A DNA stretch of 50,888 bases from Epibacterium ulvae (GCF_018678075.1 NZ_JAHHIR010000084.1:1-50888); one strand, 5' to 3'. Positions 33,472 through 42,931 are shown, numbered from the stretch's first letter. Numbers and translations: made by a program. The notes: generated by a model not told the origin, from the letters alone.

Positions 33472-34149
33472 ATGCCCCTACGATCCGTTCCTGGCTCCGC
33501 CTCTGTTGCCGACACTGATGCCACCGGCCGCATGTTTGCCCCTTCCGCCGCCCGCAACCAAGAAGCGTTGTTGACCCAGATCCTGCGCCTTGCCCCGCAT
33601 GAGGGGCGCGCATTGGAGCTGGCCAGTGGCACCGGTCAGCATGTGCTCGCCTTTGCCGCCGCCCTCCCGCACCTCAGCTGGCAGCCCAGCGATGTGGACC
33701 CGACCCGTCTTACCAGTATCCGCGCCTACGCCGAGATCAACGGCACCGACAATATCCTGCCGCCGATCCAGATCGACGCCACCCGCGCGGGGTGGGCCGA
33801 AACGCTGCCCGATCAAGATCTGATCCTGCTGGTCAACCTATTGCATCTCGTCAGCACCCATGAAGCCGAGACCTTGATCCGTGAGGCCGCAGGCACCCTC
33901 GCGCCCGGTGGGCGCATCCTGCTCTATGGTCCCTTCCGCCGCCACGGGCGCTTGACCAGCCAGGGCGATCAGCAATTCGACGCAGGCCTGCGCTCCCATG
34001 ATCCCGAGATCGGCTACAAAGACGACATGGCGATCCGGGCTTTGTTCGAACAGCTGGGCCTTGCCGTTATGGAACCCATTGAAATGCCTGCCAACAATCT
34101 GCTGCTGGTGGGCGAACGCCTTCACCCCACGTCACCTGGAACAACCTGA
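33472..34149 (+). CDS. DUF938 family SAM-dependent methyltransferase-like protein
   Basis: The 225-aa protein matches the DUF938 family of class I methyltransferase folds: the N-terminal FAPSAARNQEALLTQIL is the family's opening motif. LELASGTGQHVLAFA is the SAM-binding motif I, WQPSDVDPTRLTSI follows it, and LVNLLHLVS and LLYGPFRRHGRLTS come later. The substrate is not known for the family. The ATG at 33472 follows GGAGG by nine bases. It is followed at 72 bases by a small hypothetical gene in the same direction. Confidence 0.88.
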   Translation: MPLRSVPGSASVADTDATGRMFAPSAARNQEALLTQILRLAPHEGRALELASGTGQHVLAFAAALPHLSWQPSDVDPTRLTSIRAYAEINGTDNILPPIQIDATRAGWAETLPDQDLILLVNLLHLVSTHEAETLIREAAGTLAPGGRILLYGPFRRHGRLTSQGDQQFDAGLRSHDPEIGYKDDMAIRALFEQLGLAVMEPIEMPANNLLLVGERLHPTSPGTT

Positions 34150-34221
34150 TCAAGATCAAAGACCCACCGCCCCATTCTGCCCACGCTAACCCCGCGTGAA
34201 GAGACCACAGGAGAGATCACT

Positions 34222-34596
34222 GTGAAGCACAAGAAACACTCCCCAACCCGGCCCCATCTGCGCCTGGTGGACACATCAGACAGCACCGCTTTGGGCGTGC
34301 ATGCGGGATCTGAGGTGCCGACAGAGGCCTCATTCCCCACAGAGCCACACGCCCCCGCTTCCAAGGGCATCGGCCCCTATGAACAGGCGCTGGCGTTGTT
34401 GTCTTTGGCGGTGACCACGGGGCAACGGCAGTATTTCCTGCCCCAGCTCAGGATCCTGCAGTATTGCGGTTTCAGCCGTGATCAACTGGCAGAGCTGATG
34501 ACCCTGACCACCCAGGTCAGCGGCCCCCATGTCATGGCCCACGCGGCCGAGGTCATGGACCGTTATGACGAAATCTGCCGCGCAGACGGCCATTGA
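34222..34596 (+). CDS. Small hypothetical protein
   Basis: A 124-aa product from a GTG start at 34222 preceded by AGGAGAG. It has a basic, disordered N-terminus (MKHKKHSPTRPH) and, from about residue 48, a compact helical region (GIGPYEQALALLSLAV, then LRILQYCGFSRDQLAELM). No membrane segment or known motif. High GC and normal codon use support a real gene. It lies 72 bases after the DUF938 gene and may be co-transcribed. Function unknown. Confidence 0.65.
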   Translation: MKHKKHSPTRPHLRLVDTSDSTALGVHAGSEVPTEASFPTEPHAPASKGIGPYEQALALLSLAVTTGQRQYFLPQLRILQYCGFSRDQLAELMTLTTQVSGPHVMAHAAEVMDRYDEICRADGH

Positions 34597-34871
34597 GCCC
34601 GCGCCCCTGCTCTCTGCAAATCCATGTCGTTGTTGACGCGCGTTGAGCAGAAGACCGGAACCTCCGGCTTTCAGCTTTGCTGCTAGCTTCCTAAAAGCCC
34701 CAGTCCTTTTGAACCGAGGCTTTTCGCAGTGTAGTTGAGGCCGTCGATCCAGAGGGATCAACAAAATTGGTGAATAGCTTTGGTCATAGTGACTAGTTTA
34801 GGTGTGTGCAGCACTCAACTTTTGATCCAGCCTCTAAACTTTAGTCCGAAACCAAGACTTGCAAAATCAGA

Positions 34872-35261
34872 TCAGAGTGAGAGTTGGTCTTTGGTCTGCA
34901 ATAAAGTGTCATTTACGGAAAATGTCGCCACCACGAGCACGGCTTCAGAGCCCGCACGCTTAAAAAGCACCCCAGCATTTTCGCCATATTTGTTTCCATT
35001 TTTGCAGCGCACGTCAAAGATAATTTGACCGTCCACAGCAGCCTCAGAATAACTCGCCAGCGTGTCGTGCTTGCAGATCGACGCAGCCATTTTGTGTGCG
35101 TCCTTTGTAGAAAAGCCTGCCGGATCATAGCGCCCTTTGATGCTTTCTCCGCCTCGGATGTCCACCACCACCTTATCCGTATCGACAGCTTTGGTATAGG
35201 ACGGCCCACAGGCAGAAGTCGCCAACAGCACTGAAAGAAAGGCAAATGAAATCAGTCTCAT
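34872..35261 (-). CDS. Small predicted lipoprotein
   Basis: The 129-aa product (ATG at 35261) has a short signal peptide ending in a lipobox, SVLLATSAC-G, so it should be a lipid-anchored periplasmic or outer-membrane protein. The mature part (GPSYTKAVDTDKVVVDIRGG...) has two further cysteines (in SICKHD and VRCKNG) and no family I recognise. The gene and its flanks are lower in GC than neighbouring genes, which may mark recent acquisition. It runs in the same direction as the amine dehydrogenase upstream but is separated from it by a strong terminator-like hairpin. Confidence 0.7.
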   Translation of the reverse strand: MRLISFAFLSVLLATSACGPSYTKAVDTDKVVVDIRGGESIKGRYDPAGFSTKDAHKMAASICKHDTLASYSEAAVDGQIIFDVRCKNGNKYGENAGVLFKRAGSEAVLVVATFSVNDTLLQTKDQLSL

Positions 35262-35281
35262 AAGAATGTCCATTCAATAAA

Positions 35282-35319
35282 TAAACGCGTCGAAACCCCG
35301 AAAAGGCTCGACGCGTTTA
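35282..35319 (-). terminator. Perfect 12-bp hairpin, terminator of the FAD/GcvT dehydrogenase gene
   Basis: TAAACGCGTCGA (35282-35293) and TCGACGCGTTTA (35308-35319) are perfect complements around a 14-base loop. On the minus strand the right arm is followed by TTTATT, and the hairpin lies about 70 bases past the dehydrogenase stop. It is also just upstream of the lipoprotein start, so an operator role cannot be excluded. Confidence 0.65.
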
Positions 35320-35390
35320 CATTCAAATCACACAACCCATCTTCGCGCAATAGTTGCATTCGCCAATTGCGTGCTTGGTTGCTGACGGGA

Positions 35391-37898
35391 TCAGCCGTTT
35401 TGGCGGATGGTCTCGTTCTTGGGATCATAGGGGCTGTCGCAGGTGACCGTGGCATCCCACAGCTGATCCAGCATCTTGACCTTGAGCTTGGTGCCTTCCA
35501 CCGCAAGATCGGGGCGCAGGTAGCCCATGCCGATGGATTTCTCAAACGCCACCGAATAGCCGCCCGAGGTCAGACGCCCAACCCGCGTGCCTTCAGGGGT
35601 ATACAGAACCTCGCGCCCCCAGGGATCGGCGTCTTCGGGGCCATCAATCAGCAGGGTGCAGCATTTGACGCGCACGCCGGTCTCAACCATGGCTTCTTTG
35701 CCGTGGAACTCCTTTTCCAGATCGATAAAGCGCGGCAGGTCGGCCTCGGCCGGGGTCGCATCACGGCCCAGTTCAGTGCCAAAGGCACGATAGCTTTTCT
35801 CCTGACGCAGCCAGTTTTGTGCCCGCGCGCCCACCAGCTTCATACCGTGTTTTTCACCGGCTTTTTCCAGCAGATCAAACAGGTAGTTCTGCATCTCGAT
35901 CGGGTGGTGCAGCTCCCAGCCGAGTTCGCCGGTATAGGCCACGCGGATCGCATTGACCGGGCACATGCCCAGCTCGATCTGACGGGCCGACAGCCACGGG
36001 AAGCGTTTGTTCGACAGGGCGGTGTCGGGATCGGCGTCGACGATCACCTCTTTCAGCACATCGCGGGATTTTGGGCCTGCGATGGCAAAGACGCCCCATT
36101 GGGTGGTGACATCCTGGATCTCGATATAGCCGAATTCCTCCATCTTGTCCTCGGCCGCTTTGCGCAGGAAATCCGCGTCATACTCGGTCCAGGCCCCGGC
36201 TGACACCAGGTAATAGGAGTTCTCGCCGTTGCGCACTATGGTGTATTCGGTGCGGGTGGTGCCCGCCGCCGTCAGCGCATAGGTCAGGTTGATGCGGCCC
36301 ACTTTGGGCAGCTTGTTGCAGGTGAACCAGTCCAGAAACGCCGTCGCACCGGGCCCCTTTACCACATGTTTGGTGAATGCAGTGGCGTCGACCAGACCCA
36401 CGCCGTTGCGGATCGCCTTGGCCTCATCCACCGCATATTGCCACCAGCCACCACGGCGGAAGGAGCGGTTTTCCTCGTCAAAATGTTCCGGCGCATCGAG
36501 AGGGCCGAAATAGTTCGGACGTTCCCAACCGTTGACCCAGCCAAATTGCGCGCCGCGCGCTTTTTGACGATCAAACGCAGGCGAGGTGCGCAAGGGGCGC
36601 GCTGCCGGGCGTTCTTCGTCCGGGTGGTGCAGGATATAGACGTGTTCGTAGCATTCTTCGTTCTTGCGCGCCGCGAACTCGGTTGTCATCCAATTGGAGC
36701 TGTAGCGTTTGGGGTCAAGGCTCGCCATGTCGATCTCGGCCTCGCCGTCCACCATCATCTGCGCCAGATAATAGCCGGTGCCGCCCGCGGCTGTGATCCC
36801 GAAGGAGAAGCCTTCGGCCAGCCACATATTGCGCAGACCGGGTGCCGGGCCCACCAGCGGGTTGCCGTCAGGCGTGTAGCAAATGGGGCCGTTAAAATCA
36901 TCCTTGAGACCGGATTCCGCACAGGACGGCACCCGTTCGGTCATCGCCATATATTGCTCGGCGATGCGGTCCAGATCCAGCGGGAAGAGATCGGCGCGGA
37001 AGCTGTCCGGCACGCCGTGTTCGAACCGGGCTGGCGCACCTTTTTCATAGATGCCAAGGATCCAGCCGCCGCGTTCTTCGCGCGCATAGGATTCCTTGTC
37101 GGCATCGCGAATAACTGGGTGTTCGGGATTGCCTGCTTCGCGCCACTTGACCAGTTCGGGGTCCTTGTCCATCACGATAAACGTGTGTTCCACGGGAATC
37201 GCAGGCATCTTGATGCCCAACATATTGGCGGTGCGCTGCGCGTGGTTGCCAGAAGCGGTGACCACATGTTCGGCGGTGATGACGATCTGTTCGTCCGAAG
37301 GCACCAGATTGCCGCCCTGCTCCACCATTTTGGTACAGGTGACTTCCCAATGGGTCCCGGTCCAATGAAAGGCATCGGCCTGCATCTTGCGCACGATATC
37401 GACACCGCGTTGACGCGCGCCCTTGGCCATCGCCTGGGTCACATCGGCAGGGTTAATATAGCCATCCTCGGTGTGATACAGCGCGCCTTTCAGATCGCTG
37501 GTTTCAATCAGCGGCCAGCGTTCCTTGATCTGGTCAGCGGTCAGCCATTCATAATCCACATCGCAGGTTTCCGCGGTGGAGGCATAGAGCATGAACTCGT
37601 CCATACGCTCTTGGGTCTGGGCCATACGCAGGTTGCCAACAACCGCAAAGCCCGCGTTCAGACCGGTCTCTTCTTCCAGCTGTTTGTAGAAATCGACCGA
37701 GTATTTATGGATATGGGTGGTCGCGTAGGACATGTTGAACAGCGGCAACAGACCCGCCGCATGCCAAGTGGAACCGGACGTCAGCTCGTCCCGTTCGATC
37801 AGCATGACATCGTCCCAACCTGCTTTGGCCAGGTGGTAGGCAATTGAGGTACCAATGGCACCTCCGCCAACGACTAGGGCTTTGACCTGCGTCTTCAT
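35391..37898 (-). CDS. FAD-dependent dimethylglycine/sarcosine dehydrogenase-type protein (DAO-GcvT fusion)
   Basis: An 835-aa oxidoreductase. The N-terminal DAO domain (about 1-370) has VVGGGAIGTSIAYHLAKAG and SGSTWHAAGLLP, where His46 corresponds to the residue that binds FAD covalently in dimethylglycine and sarcosine dehydrogenases. A middle FAO-type region (with FRRGGWWQYAVDEAKAIR) and a C-terminal GcvT-like aminomethyltransferase domain (VGLVDATAFTKHVVKGPGA, then AYTGELGWELH) follow. Family members demethylate N-methylated glycines and pass the one-carbon unit to tetrahydrofolate. The exact substrate is not decidable by eye. The ATG at 37898 follows GGAGTG. It appears monocistronic, ending at a strong hairpin. 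Confidence 0.9.
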   Translation of the reverse strand: MKTQVKALVVGGGAIGTSIAYHLAKAGWDDVMLIERDELTSGSTWHAAGLLPLFNMSYATTHIHKYSVDFYKQLEEETGLNAGFAVVGNLRMAQTQERMDEFMLYASTAETCDVDYEWLTADQIKERWPLIETSDLKGALYHTEDGYINPADVTQAMAKGARQRGVDIVRKMQADAFHWTGTHWEVTCTKMVEQGGNLVPSDEQIVITAEHVVTASGNHAQRTANMLGIKMPAIPVEHTFIVMDKDPELVKWREAGNPEHPVIRDADKESYAREERGGWILGIYEKGAPARFEHGVPDSFRADLFPLDLDRIAEQYMAMTERVPSCAESGLKDDFNGPICYTPDGNPLVGPAPGLRNMWLAEGFSFGITAAGGTGYYLAQMMVDGEAEIDMASLDPKRYSSNWMTTEFAARKNEECYEHVYILHHPDEERPAARPLRTSPAFDRQKARGAQFGWVNGWERPNYFGPLDAPEHFDEENRSFRRGGWWQYAVDEAKAIRNGVGLVDATAFTKHVVKGPGATAFLDWFTCNKLPKVGRINLTYALTAAGTTRTEYTIVRNGENSYYLVSAGAWTEYDADFLRKAAEDKMEEFGYIEIQDVTTQWGVFAIAGPKSRDVLKEVIVDADPDTALSNKRFPWLSARQIELGMCPVNAIRVAYTGELGWELHHPIEMQNYLFDLLEKAGEKHGMKLVGARAQNWLRQEKSYRAFGTELGRDATPAEADLPRFIDLEKEFHGKEAMVETGVRVKCCTLLIDGPEDADPWGREVLYTPEGTRVGRLTSGGYSVAFEKSIGMGYLRPDLAVEGTKLKVKMLDQLWDATVTCDSPYDPKNETIRQNG

Positions 37899-38164
37899 TC
37901 TGCCGCACTCCGCGAAATAGAGAATCCTTTGATCCTATTTATGCCCAAAGCCCACAAACCCGCCGCAAATCCATCCGACGCAACAGACAACAAAACCGAC
38001 CTCTTGCGACGTTATTGGCCCAAAGCGGCACAGGCGCCGGCGTGCCCACCCCGGTTGGATCAGGCGCAGCGGCGCGATAAAATAGAGTTTCAAGGTCCCA
38101 TTGCGACGGATTTTGTTACACTGCCCGTTTATCCCTAAAGGCCCATGACTAAAGGACGAAACCC

Positions 38165-39101
38165 ATGCAAACGGCAGTATTTCACCTCTTCCTCGCCACA
38201 ACATTTTCCTGCGTTTTGCCGATGGCGGCTCTGGCGCATGGGGATGCGGATCGACTGACCGGCAATGTGTTGGTGGACACGGGCACTGTTGTTGACTGCA
38301 CCCTGAAAAACGGCGATGCGGCGCATTGCATATCCTATACGGTTCAATACCTGCCCGAAAACCTGGAAATCGGCCCCTTTTGCCCAGCCACATTGGATGA
38401 CGCAGGTGGCATCTGGAGCTGGGATGGTGACAAGGCCGGTCTCTACCGGATTGATGTCGCCTATCTCGAGATGTTGGCGGAGCTGGGCTATGTGTTTTAC
38501 AATGACGGCGATGTTGATCCCAATTGACCCGGTGACGGCAGCAGAGCCCACATCCCTTGGCACCGTGGCCAAAGTCGGTCTGGCGCTGGACGGCGTGCCG
38601 ATTTTTGCCGATGCCCCGTCGGTGTTGGAAATCGGGCATATGCCGGCTCTGAATACCTGCGGCGGCCATGTGGATCCGGGTGGCTGGTATCACTGGCATG
38701 CCACGGCCACCGACATCAATTCGGTTTTCGCAAGCGAAGGCGTTGACGCCAGCTGCGCCAATGTGGTCCAGGATGCCACCGCACAATTTGCCTATGCCTT
38801 TGACGGGTTTGCGATTTACGGCTCACTTGAGGCTGACGGCTCCATCCCCATCGGCCTTGATGCCTGCGGCGGACATATAGGTCCGGTGCCGGGCCAAACC
38901 GGTGGGGTCTATCATTACCACGCCAACGACAGCTTCCCCAACCTGCCGAAATGTCTGGTGGGAGTGGTCGCCCTGAACAATCTCACCACGACCGCCGAAC
39001 AAGGCATCGGTTCCCCCCGCGCCCAGGGTGGTCTCAATGGGCCGTGTCCGGATTTCGCAGCGATTGCCGAAAAGCTGGGTGTAGAGCCCACCGCCCCCTA
39101 A
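38165..39101 (+). pseudogene. YHYH-domain secreted protein with a frameshift
   Basis: The gene begins at the ATG at 38165 with a signal peptide (cleavage near PMAALA-HGD) and runs to TGA at 38525. The rest of the protein continues in the next frame to 39101. Deleting one T in CCCAATTGACCC (about 38520-38526) joins ...GDVDPN to DPVTAAEPTSLG smoothly, so a single-base insertion, or a sequencing error, splits the gene. The second part has GGHVDPGGWYHWHAT and GQTGGVYHYHANDSFPN, the YHYH motif that names the domain, and conserved Cys residues. About 311 aa if repaired. Function unknown; probably a periplasmic or secreted metal- or ligand-binding protein. It converges with the DUF3047 gene, and the stops overlap. 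Confidence 0.8.
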
Positions 39102-39805
39102 CCTTCCAACAGCTGCACATCTGCGAAATAGCCGTCGCTTTGGGCGCCGGTGTTGTCGCTGTCGCAGAAGAAGCCGATCACGTCCAACGTCGGCGTGCCA
39201 GTGCCGCCGATGTCCTGGTATAGCTGTGCCAGATCGACCCGTTGATCGTGCCAGGTGCCAATGTTCTCATCCAACCCATTGGCGACGAGATGGTAGAAAT
39301 CACCGATGATCTTGAACCCACCGGGTTCGAACTTTTGGTTGCTCCAGATGATCTCAACCCCTTTGCTGTCGCCCGCCTCATTGGCGAAACGGATGTAGAA
39401 CCGCATCGGGTGGTCATCGCCTTCTCGGGTGGCCTCATCCAGATCGCTCTGGATCGGGGTGACCACTTTCCAGCGCCAGGACAGGACGGGCAGATCCGCC
39501 ACCGCGATCTCGGTATCCAGCGCTAAAATGGAGGCGCTGTTGTCCGTGCTGCAGCGCAAGGCGCGGCTGCCATCGTGATCGGCAAAACGATACTCGGCCG
39601 GAGTGATGCGGAAAAAACGCCGCTCTTTCCAACCCTTGTCCGGATCCTGCGGGTCAAGATCCGCCAGCAGGTCCACCGGTCCAGATGTGGCGCGCAGCGG
39701 CGTGTCGGTCTGCCAGAACGGCGGGCGGGTAAAGTGATAGCTGGCATAAGCCCCGGCCAGAACAACCACGCCTGCCGCAAGTTTCAAACCCAATTTATGC
39801 ATCAT
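39098..39805 (-). CDS. DUF3047 domain protein, membrane-anchored or secreted
   Basis: A 235-aa product starting at either ATG of an ATGATG pair (39805 or 39802) behind GGAGA. A longer upstream frame lacks support. The N-terminus (LGLKLAAGVVVLAGAYASYH) is a signal anchor or uncleaved signal peptide. The rest shows DUF3047 features: KERRFFRITPAEYRFADHDG, then ALRCSTDNSASIL, LSWRWKV, DDHPMRFYIRF and VIGFFCDSDNTG near the end. Function is unknown for the family; the fold is probably a beta-sandwich of the periplasm. It converges with the YHYH gene and is divergent from the TRAP operon at 40057. Confidence 0.82.
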   Translation of the reverse strand: MMHKLGLKLAAGVVVLAGAYASYHFTRPPFWQTDTPLRATSGPVDLLADLDPQDPDKGWKERRFFRITPAEYRFADHDGSRALRCSTDNSASILALDTEIAVADLPVLSWRWKVVTPIQSDLDEATREGDDHPMRFYIRFANEAGDSKGVEIIWSNQKFEPGGFKIIGDFYHLVANGLDENIGTWHDQRVDLAQLYQDIGGTGTPTLDVIGFFCDSDNTGAQSDGYFADVQLLEG

Positions 39806-40056
39806 CTTCTCCAAGCCTTTGACCGCAAGCCCCAGCACATCCAAATGCTGCGCCACCTGCCCCGATCCATAACCGGATTTCGCACGCTGCGGCGTCACAA
39901 CCGCGTGTGAGGGCCGATCCGGGCTGACTGGAAAAGGCGAAGTTCTGAACGATGAAAGCCATCACGCCTCGGCCGGATCGGTAGCGTTTTTGAATGATTG
40001 GAAGGGAAGTCACCGCGTGATCTGCGGTGCGGCCAATCAACGGAGGAGGAACTAAA

Positions 40057-41046
40057 ATGATCAACGCCGGAACAGCTCTTGGCGCGACACTTGCGGTCTT
40101 GATGGCCAGTACAAGCTTTGCCGCCGAGGTCACTGCACGGATCACCCTGCAGCTGCCGCTCAAGAACCATCTTGGGCAGAATCTGACGCTTTTCAAAGAG
40201 GAGGTTGAAAAGCAATCTGGAGGCGATATCGAGGTCCAGATTTACGACAGCGCCCAGCTGTATCGCGACAAGGAAGTGCCAGCCGCCGTGGGCAGTGGGG
40301 CCATTGAAATGGGAGTTGTCTCGCTGACGCAATATGTCGGCTACATCCCGGCGGTGGATATTTTCTACCTGCCGTTCCTGTTCAACTCACCGGAAAAGGT
40401 CCGCAAAGCCACCGAACCGGGCAGCCCCGTACGCGCGCCGATCGAGACCGCGATCAAGGCCACCGGCGCCACAGTTTTGTGGTGGCAGCCCTATGGTGGC
40501 ACCATCTTGTTGTCCAAGGGCGACGGGCTGCGGATGCCGGAAACCATGGAAGGCAAAAAGGCGCGTGTCTTTGGCAAGACCCTGGGTGATTTCGTCACCG
40601 AAAATGGCGGTGCGCCGACGTTGATTTCCGGCTCGGAACAATATCTCGCCTATCAGCGCGGCACAGTGGATATCGGCATGACCGGTGTCTCGGGCGTCAA
40701 ATCCCGCCGCCTGTGGGAGGTGATGGACACGCTGACCGTGACCAATCACGCCGATATCGAGTTTGTGGTGGTGACCAATTCGGACTGGTGGGCGGAGCTG
40801 TCAGAAGAGCACCGCGCCATCATGACCGATGCGGCGATCAAGGCCGAGATTTCCGTGCGCAATGATCTGGAAAGCATCGAGGCCGATGCCTATGCCGCAG
40901 CGGTTGAAAACGGCATGCAGGTGGTAGAGCTGAGCCCGACCGAGATCGAGGCCTGGCGCACAAGTTCCGCCGCTGTTTACGACAGCTTCCTTGAGCAAGC
41001 CGGAGACCTGGGGGCACAGATCCTCAAGGCGGCGCAAAACGACTGA
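40057..41046 (+). CDS. TRAP transporter substrate-binding protein (DctP family), system 1
   Basis: A 329-aa periplasmic solute receptor with a signal peptide (GATLAVLMASTSFA-AEV). DctP features: LKNHLGQNLTLFKEEVEKQS, YDSAQLYRDKEVPAAVGSG, GGTILLSKG and the helix with RVFGKTLGDFV. TRAP receptors bind organic acids through an Arg in the ligand site; the ligand is not predictable here. The ATG at 40057 is preceded by GGAGGAGG. Start of a three-gene operon with dctQ and dctM. A hairpin separates it from the membrane genes, as often seen where the receptor is made in excess. Confidence 0.93.
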   Translation: MINAGTALGATLAVLMASTSFAAEVTARITLQLPLKNHLGQNLTLFKEEVEKQSGGDIEVQIYDSAQLYRDKEVPAAVGSGAIEMGVVSLTQYVGYIPAVDIFYLPFLFNSPEKVRKATEPGSPVRAPIETAIKATGATVLWWQPYGGTILLSKGDGLRMPETMEGKKARVFGKTLGDFVTENGGAPTLISGSEQYLAYQRGTVDIGMTGVSGVKSRRLWEVMDTLTVTNHADIEFVVVTNSDWWAELSEEHRAIMTDAAIKAEISVRNDLESIEADAYAAAVENGMQVVELSPTEIEAWRTSSAAVYDSFLEQAGDLGAQILKAAQND

Positions 41047-41057
41047 TTGGGTGGGGT

Positions 41058-41088
41058 GCTGGTCAAGCCGTTTCGCGGTCTGACCAGC
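41058..41088 (+). other. Intercistronic hairpin between dctP and dctQM (system 1)
   Basis: GCTGGTCA (41058-41065) and TGACCAGC (41081-41088) form a perfect 8-bp stem. There is no T-tract, so it is more likely an mRNA-stabilising or processing element for the receptor transcript than a full terminator. Confidence 0.5.
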
Positions 41089-41107
41089 CTTCATCATCGG
41101 AGATCTC

Positions 41108-41602
41108 ATGACTATTTTTTCGAAGTTTATCACCGCCATGGCGGGTCTTTCGGCGTGTCTCTTTGTGCTCAGCGGCGTGATGCTGACCTATGAGGTTCTG
41201 GCGCGTTACATCTTTGTGCAGCCCACCTCTTGGGCGGCGGAACTCAGCCAGCTGTGTCTGTTGTGGGGGGTGCTTCTGGCGGCGCCCTGGTGTCTGCGGG
41301 AGCGGCGCCATATCCGCATCACTGCCATTATCGGCCAACTCAAAGGCGCACCCCGCGCCGCAAGCGAGACGGTCGCCATGGGTGTGGTTGCGGTGTTTTC
41401 CGCCATCGTAGGCTTTCAAGGCGCGATCATCGTGCTGGACAGTCTGCATCTGAACCGCACCACCGGAACCCTGCTGAATATGCCAATCTGGATTGTCGAA
41501 ATGGCGGTCCCTGCGGGCTGTGCCTTGTTGTTTGCACAGGCCTGTATCGAAACCCTGCGCGCTGCGCGTGGTGAAATCGTTGCCGAAGGAGAGCACGAAT
41601 GA
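41108..41602 (+). CDS. TRAP transporter small permease (DctQ), system 1
   Basis: A 164-aa membrane protein with four predicted helices and the DctQ hallmarks TYEVLARYIFVQPTSWAAEL and LRERRHIRI. It forms the TRAP membrane complex with DctM, using the sodium gradient for uptake. The ATG at 41108 follows GGAGA. Its stop overlaps the dctM start (ATGA). Confidence 0.92.
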   Translation: MTIFSKFITAMAGLSACLFVLSGVMLTYEVLARYIFVQPTSWAAELSQLCLLWGVLLAAPWCLRERRHIRITAIIGQLKGAPRAASETVAMGVVAVFSAIVGFQGAIIVLDSLHLNRTTGTLLNMPIWIVEMAVPAGCALLFAQACIETLRAARGEIVAEGEHE

Positions 41603-42870
41603 CCGTTATCCTAATCCTTGGTATTCTGTTTGCCCTGTTGTTGTTTGGCGTGCCCGTTGCGCTGGCGCTTGGCTCTATTGGGCTGGGCATGTTGTTCTTT
41701 GCCGACCTGTCACCGCTGATCGCACCCCAGGGTCTGCTGTCGGCGCTTGATGGATTTATCCTGCTGGCGGTGCCGCTGTTTTTGCTGATGTCCAATGTCT
41801 TGCTCAAAGGCGGGGTGGGCGGAGACCTTTATGCCGCCGTGCAAGCCTGGGTCGGCCATTGGCCCGGTGGTCTGGCCGTTGCAACGGTGATTTCCTGCGG
41901 GTTGTTCGCGGCGATCTCCGGCTCCTCTGTGGCGACCGCGGCCACCATCGGCACAGTGGCCATCCCCGAGATGATCAACCGGGGCTATGACAAGAAATTT
42001 GTCTATGGCTTGCTGGCGGCTGGTGGCACATTGGGCATCCTGATCCCGCCATCGATCCCAATGATCGTCTATGGCTTTGTGACCGAGGAATCGGTGATCG
42101 CGCTGTTCTTGGCGGGCATTGGGCCGGGTCTGTTCCTGTTGGTGATGTTCTGCGTCTATTCCATGGGCTATGCCGCTTATCACGGGATGGGCAGGTCCGA
42201 GAAAACCCCGATGCCACAGCGCCTGCGGGCGACCTTGCGGATCATCCCGTCGATGTCGCTGGCTGCGGTTGTGGTTGGTGGGATCTACAGCGGGATTTTC
42301 ACCCCGACTGAGGCCGCCGCGATCGGTTTTGCCGCATCCGTGGTTTTGACCGCGCTGGTGCTGCGCACCCTGACCTGGAAAGGGTTCAAGGAAGCCGCCA
42401 TCAATTCGATGGCCACCACCGTTGCGATTTTGATGATCGTTGCCTGCGCCAAAGTGTTTGGCAAAGCCATCGCGCTTTATCGTATTCCGCAAGATCTGAG
42501 CGCGTTCATCTCGGACACTGTGTCTGGTCCGGCGGGCTTTGTGATCTTGGTGGCATTCATTCTGGTGCTGATGGGGCTGGTGCTTGAGGCGCTGTCGATG
42601 GTGTTGATCATGACACCTGTGTTGCTGCCGGCGGCGTTGGGTCTGGGCATTGATCCGATCTGGTTTGGTATCTTCATCGTGCTGATGGTGGAAGCCGCGC
42701 TGATCACCCCGCCTGTGGGGCTGAACCTTTATGTGATCCAATCGGTGGCACGGGCGTCGCTGACGGATGTGGCGCGCGGGGCCTTGCCGTTTCTGGCGTT
42801 GATGATCCTATGTGTGGTGGTGCTTTATCTGCTGCCGGATCTGGCGCTGTATCTGCCCTTTAAACTGTAG
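41599..42870 (+). CDS. TRAP transporter large permease (DctM), system 1
   Basis: A 423-aa, highly hydrophobic protein of about 11-12 helices. Family motifs: GVPVALALGSIGLGM, then SGSSVATAATIGTVAIPEM, GGTLGILIPPSIPMIVYG, then GGIYSGIFTPTEAAAIG and EAALITPPVGLNLYVIQ. The ATG at 41599 overlaps the dctQ stop by four bases. It ends the first TRAP operon, directly before a bidirectional terminator shared with the convergent second system. Confidence 0.94.
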   Translation: MTVILILGILFALLLFGVPVALALGSIGLGMLFFADLSPLIAPQGLLSALDGFILLAVPLFLLMSNVLLKGGVGGDLYAAVQAWVGHWPGGLAVATVISCGLFAAISGSSVATAATIGTVAIPEMINRGYDKKFVYGLLAAGGTLGILIPPSIPMIVYGFVTEESVIALFLAGIGPGLFLLVMFCVYSMGYAAYHGMGRSEKTPMPQRLRATLRIIPSMSLAAVVVGGIYSGIFTPTEAAAIGFAASVVLTALVLRTLTWKGFKEAAINSMATTVAILMIVACAKVFGKAIALYRIPQDLSAFISDTVSGPAGFVILVAFILVLMGLVLEALSMVLIMTPVLLPAALGLGIDPIWFGIFIVLMVEAALITPPVGLNLYVIQSVARASLTDVARGALPFLALMILCVVVLYLLPDLALYLPFKL

Positions 42871-42895
42871 CGGGGCAGCACAGAGACCCGAGACA

Positions 42896-42931
42896 AAAAG
42901 AAACCGGCCAGACGATCTCTGGCCGGTTTTT
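42896..42931. terminator. Bidirectional terminator between the two TRAP operons
   Basis: AAACCGGCCAGA (42901-42912) and TCTGGCCGGTTT (42918-42929) make a perfect 12-bp stem with a 5-base loop. It is flanked by A-rich sequence on the left and T-rich sequence on the right, so it can end transcription from both directions. It sits between convergent dctM genes. Confidence 0.92.

Noticed and set aside
38165-39101. Two separate genes in the YHYH region
   Set aside because: The first frame has only a signal peptide and N-terminal part, and the second lacks any start signal; the two join into one known architecture after removal of one base.
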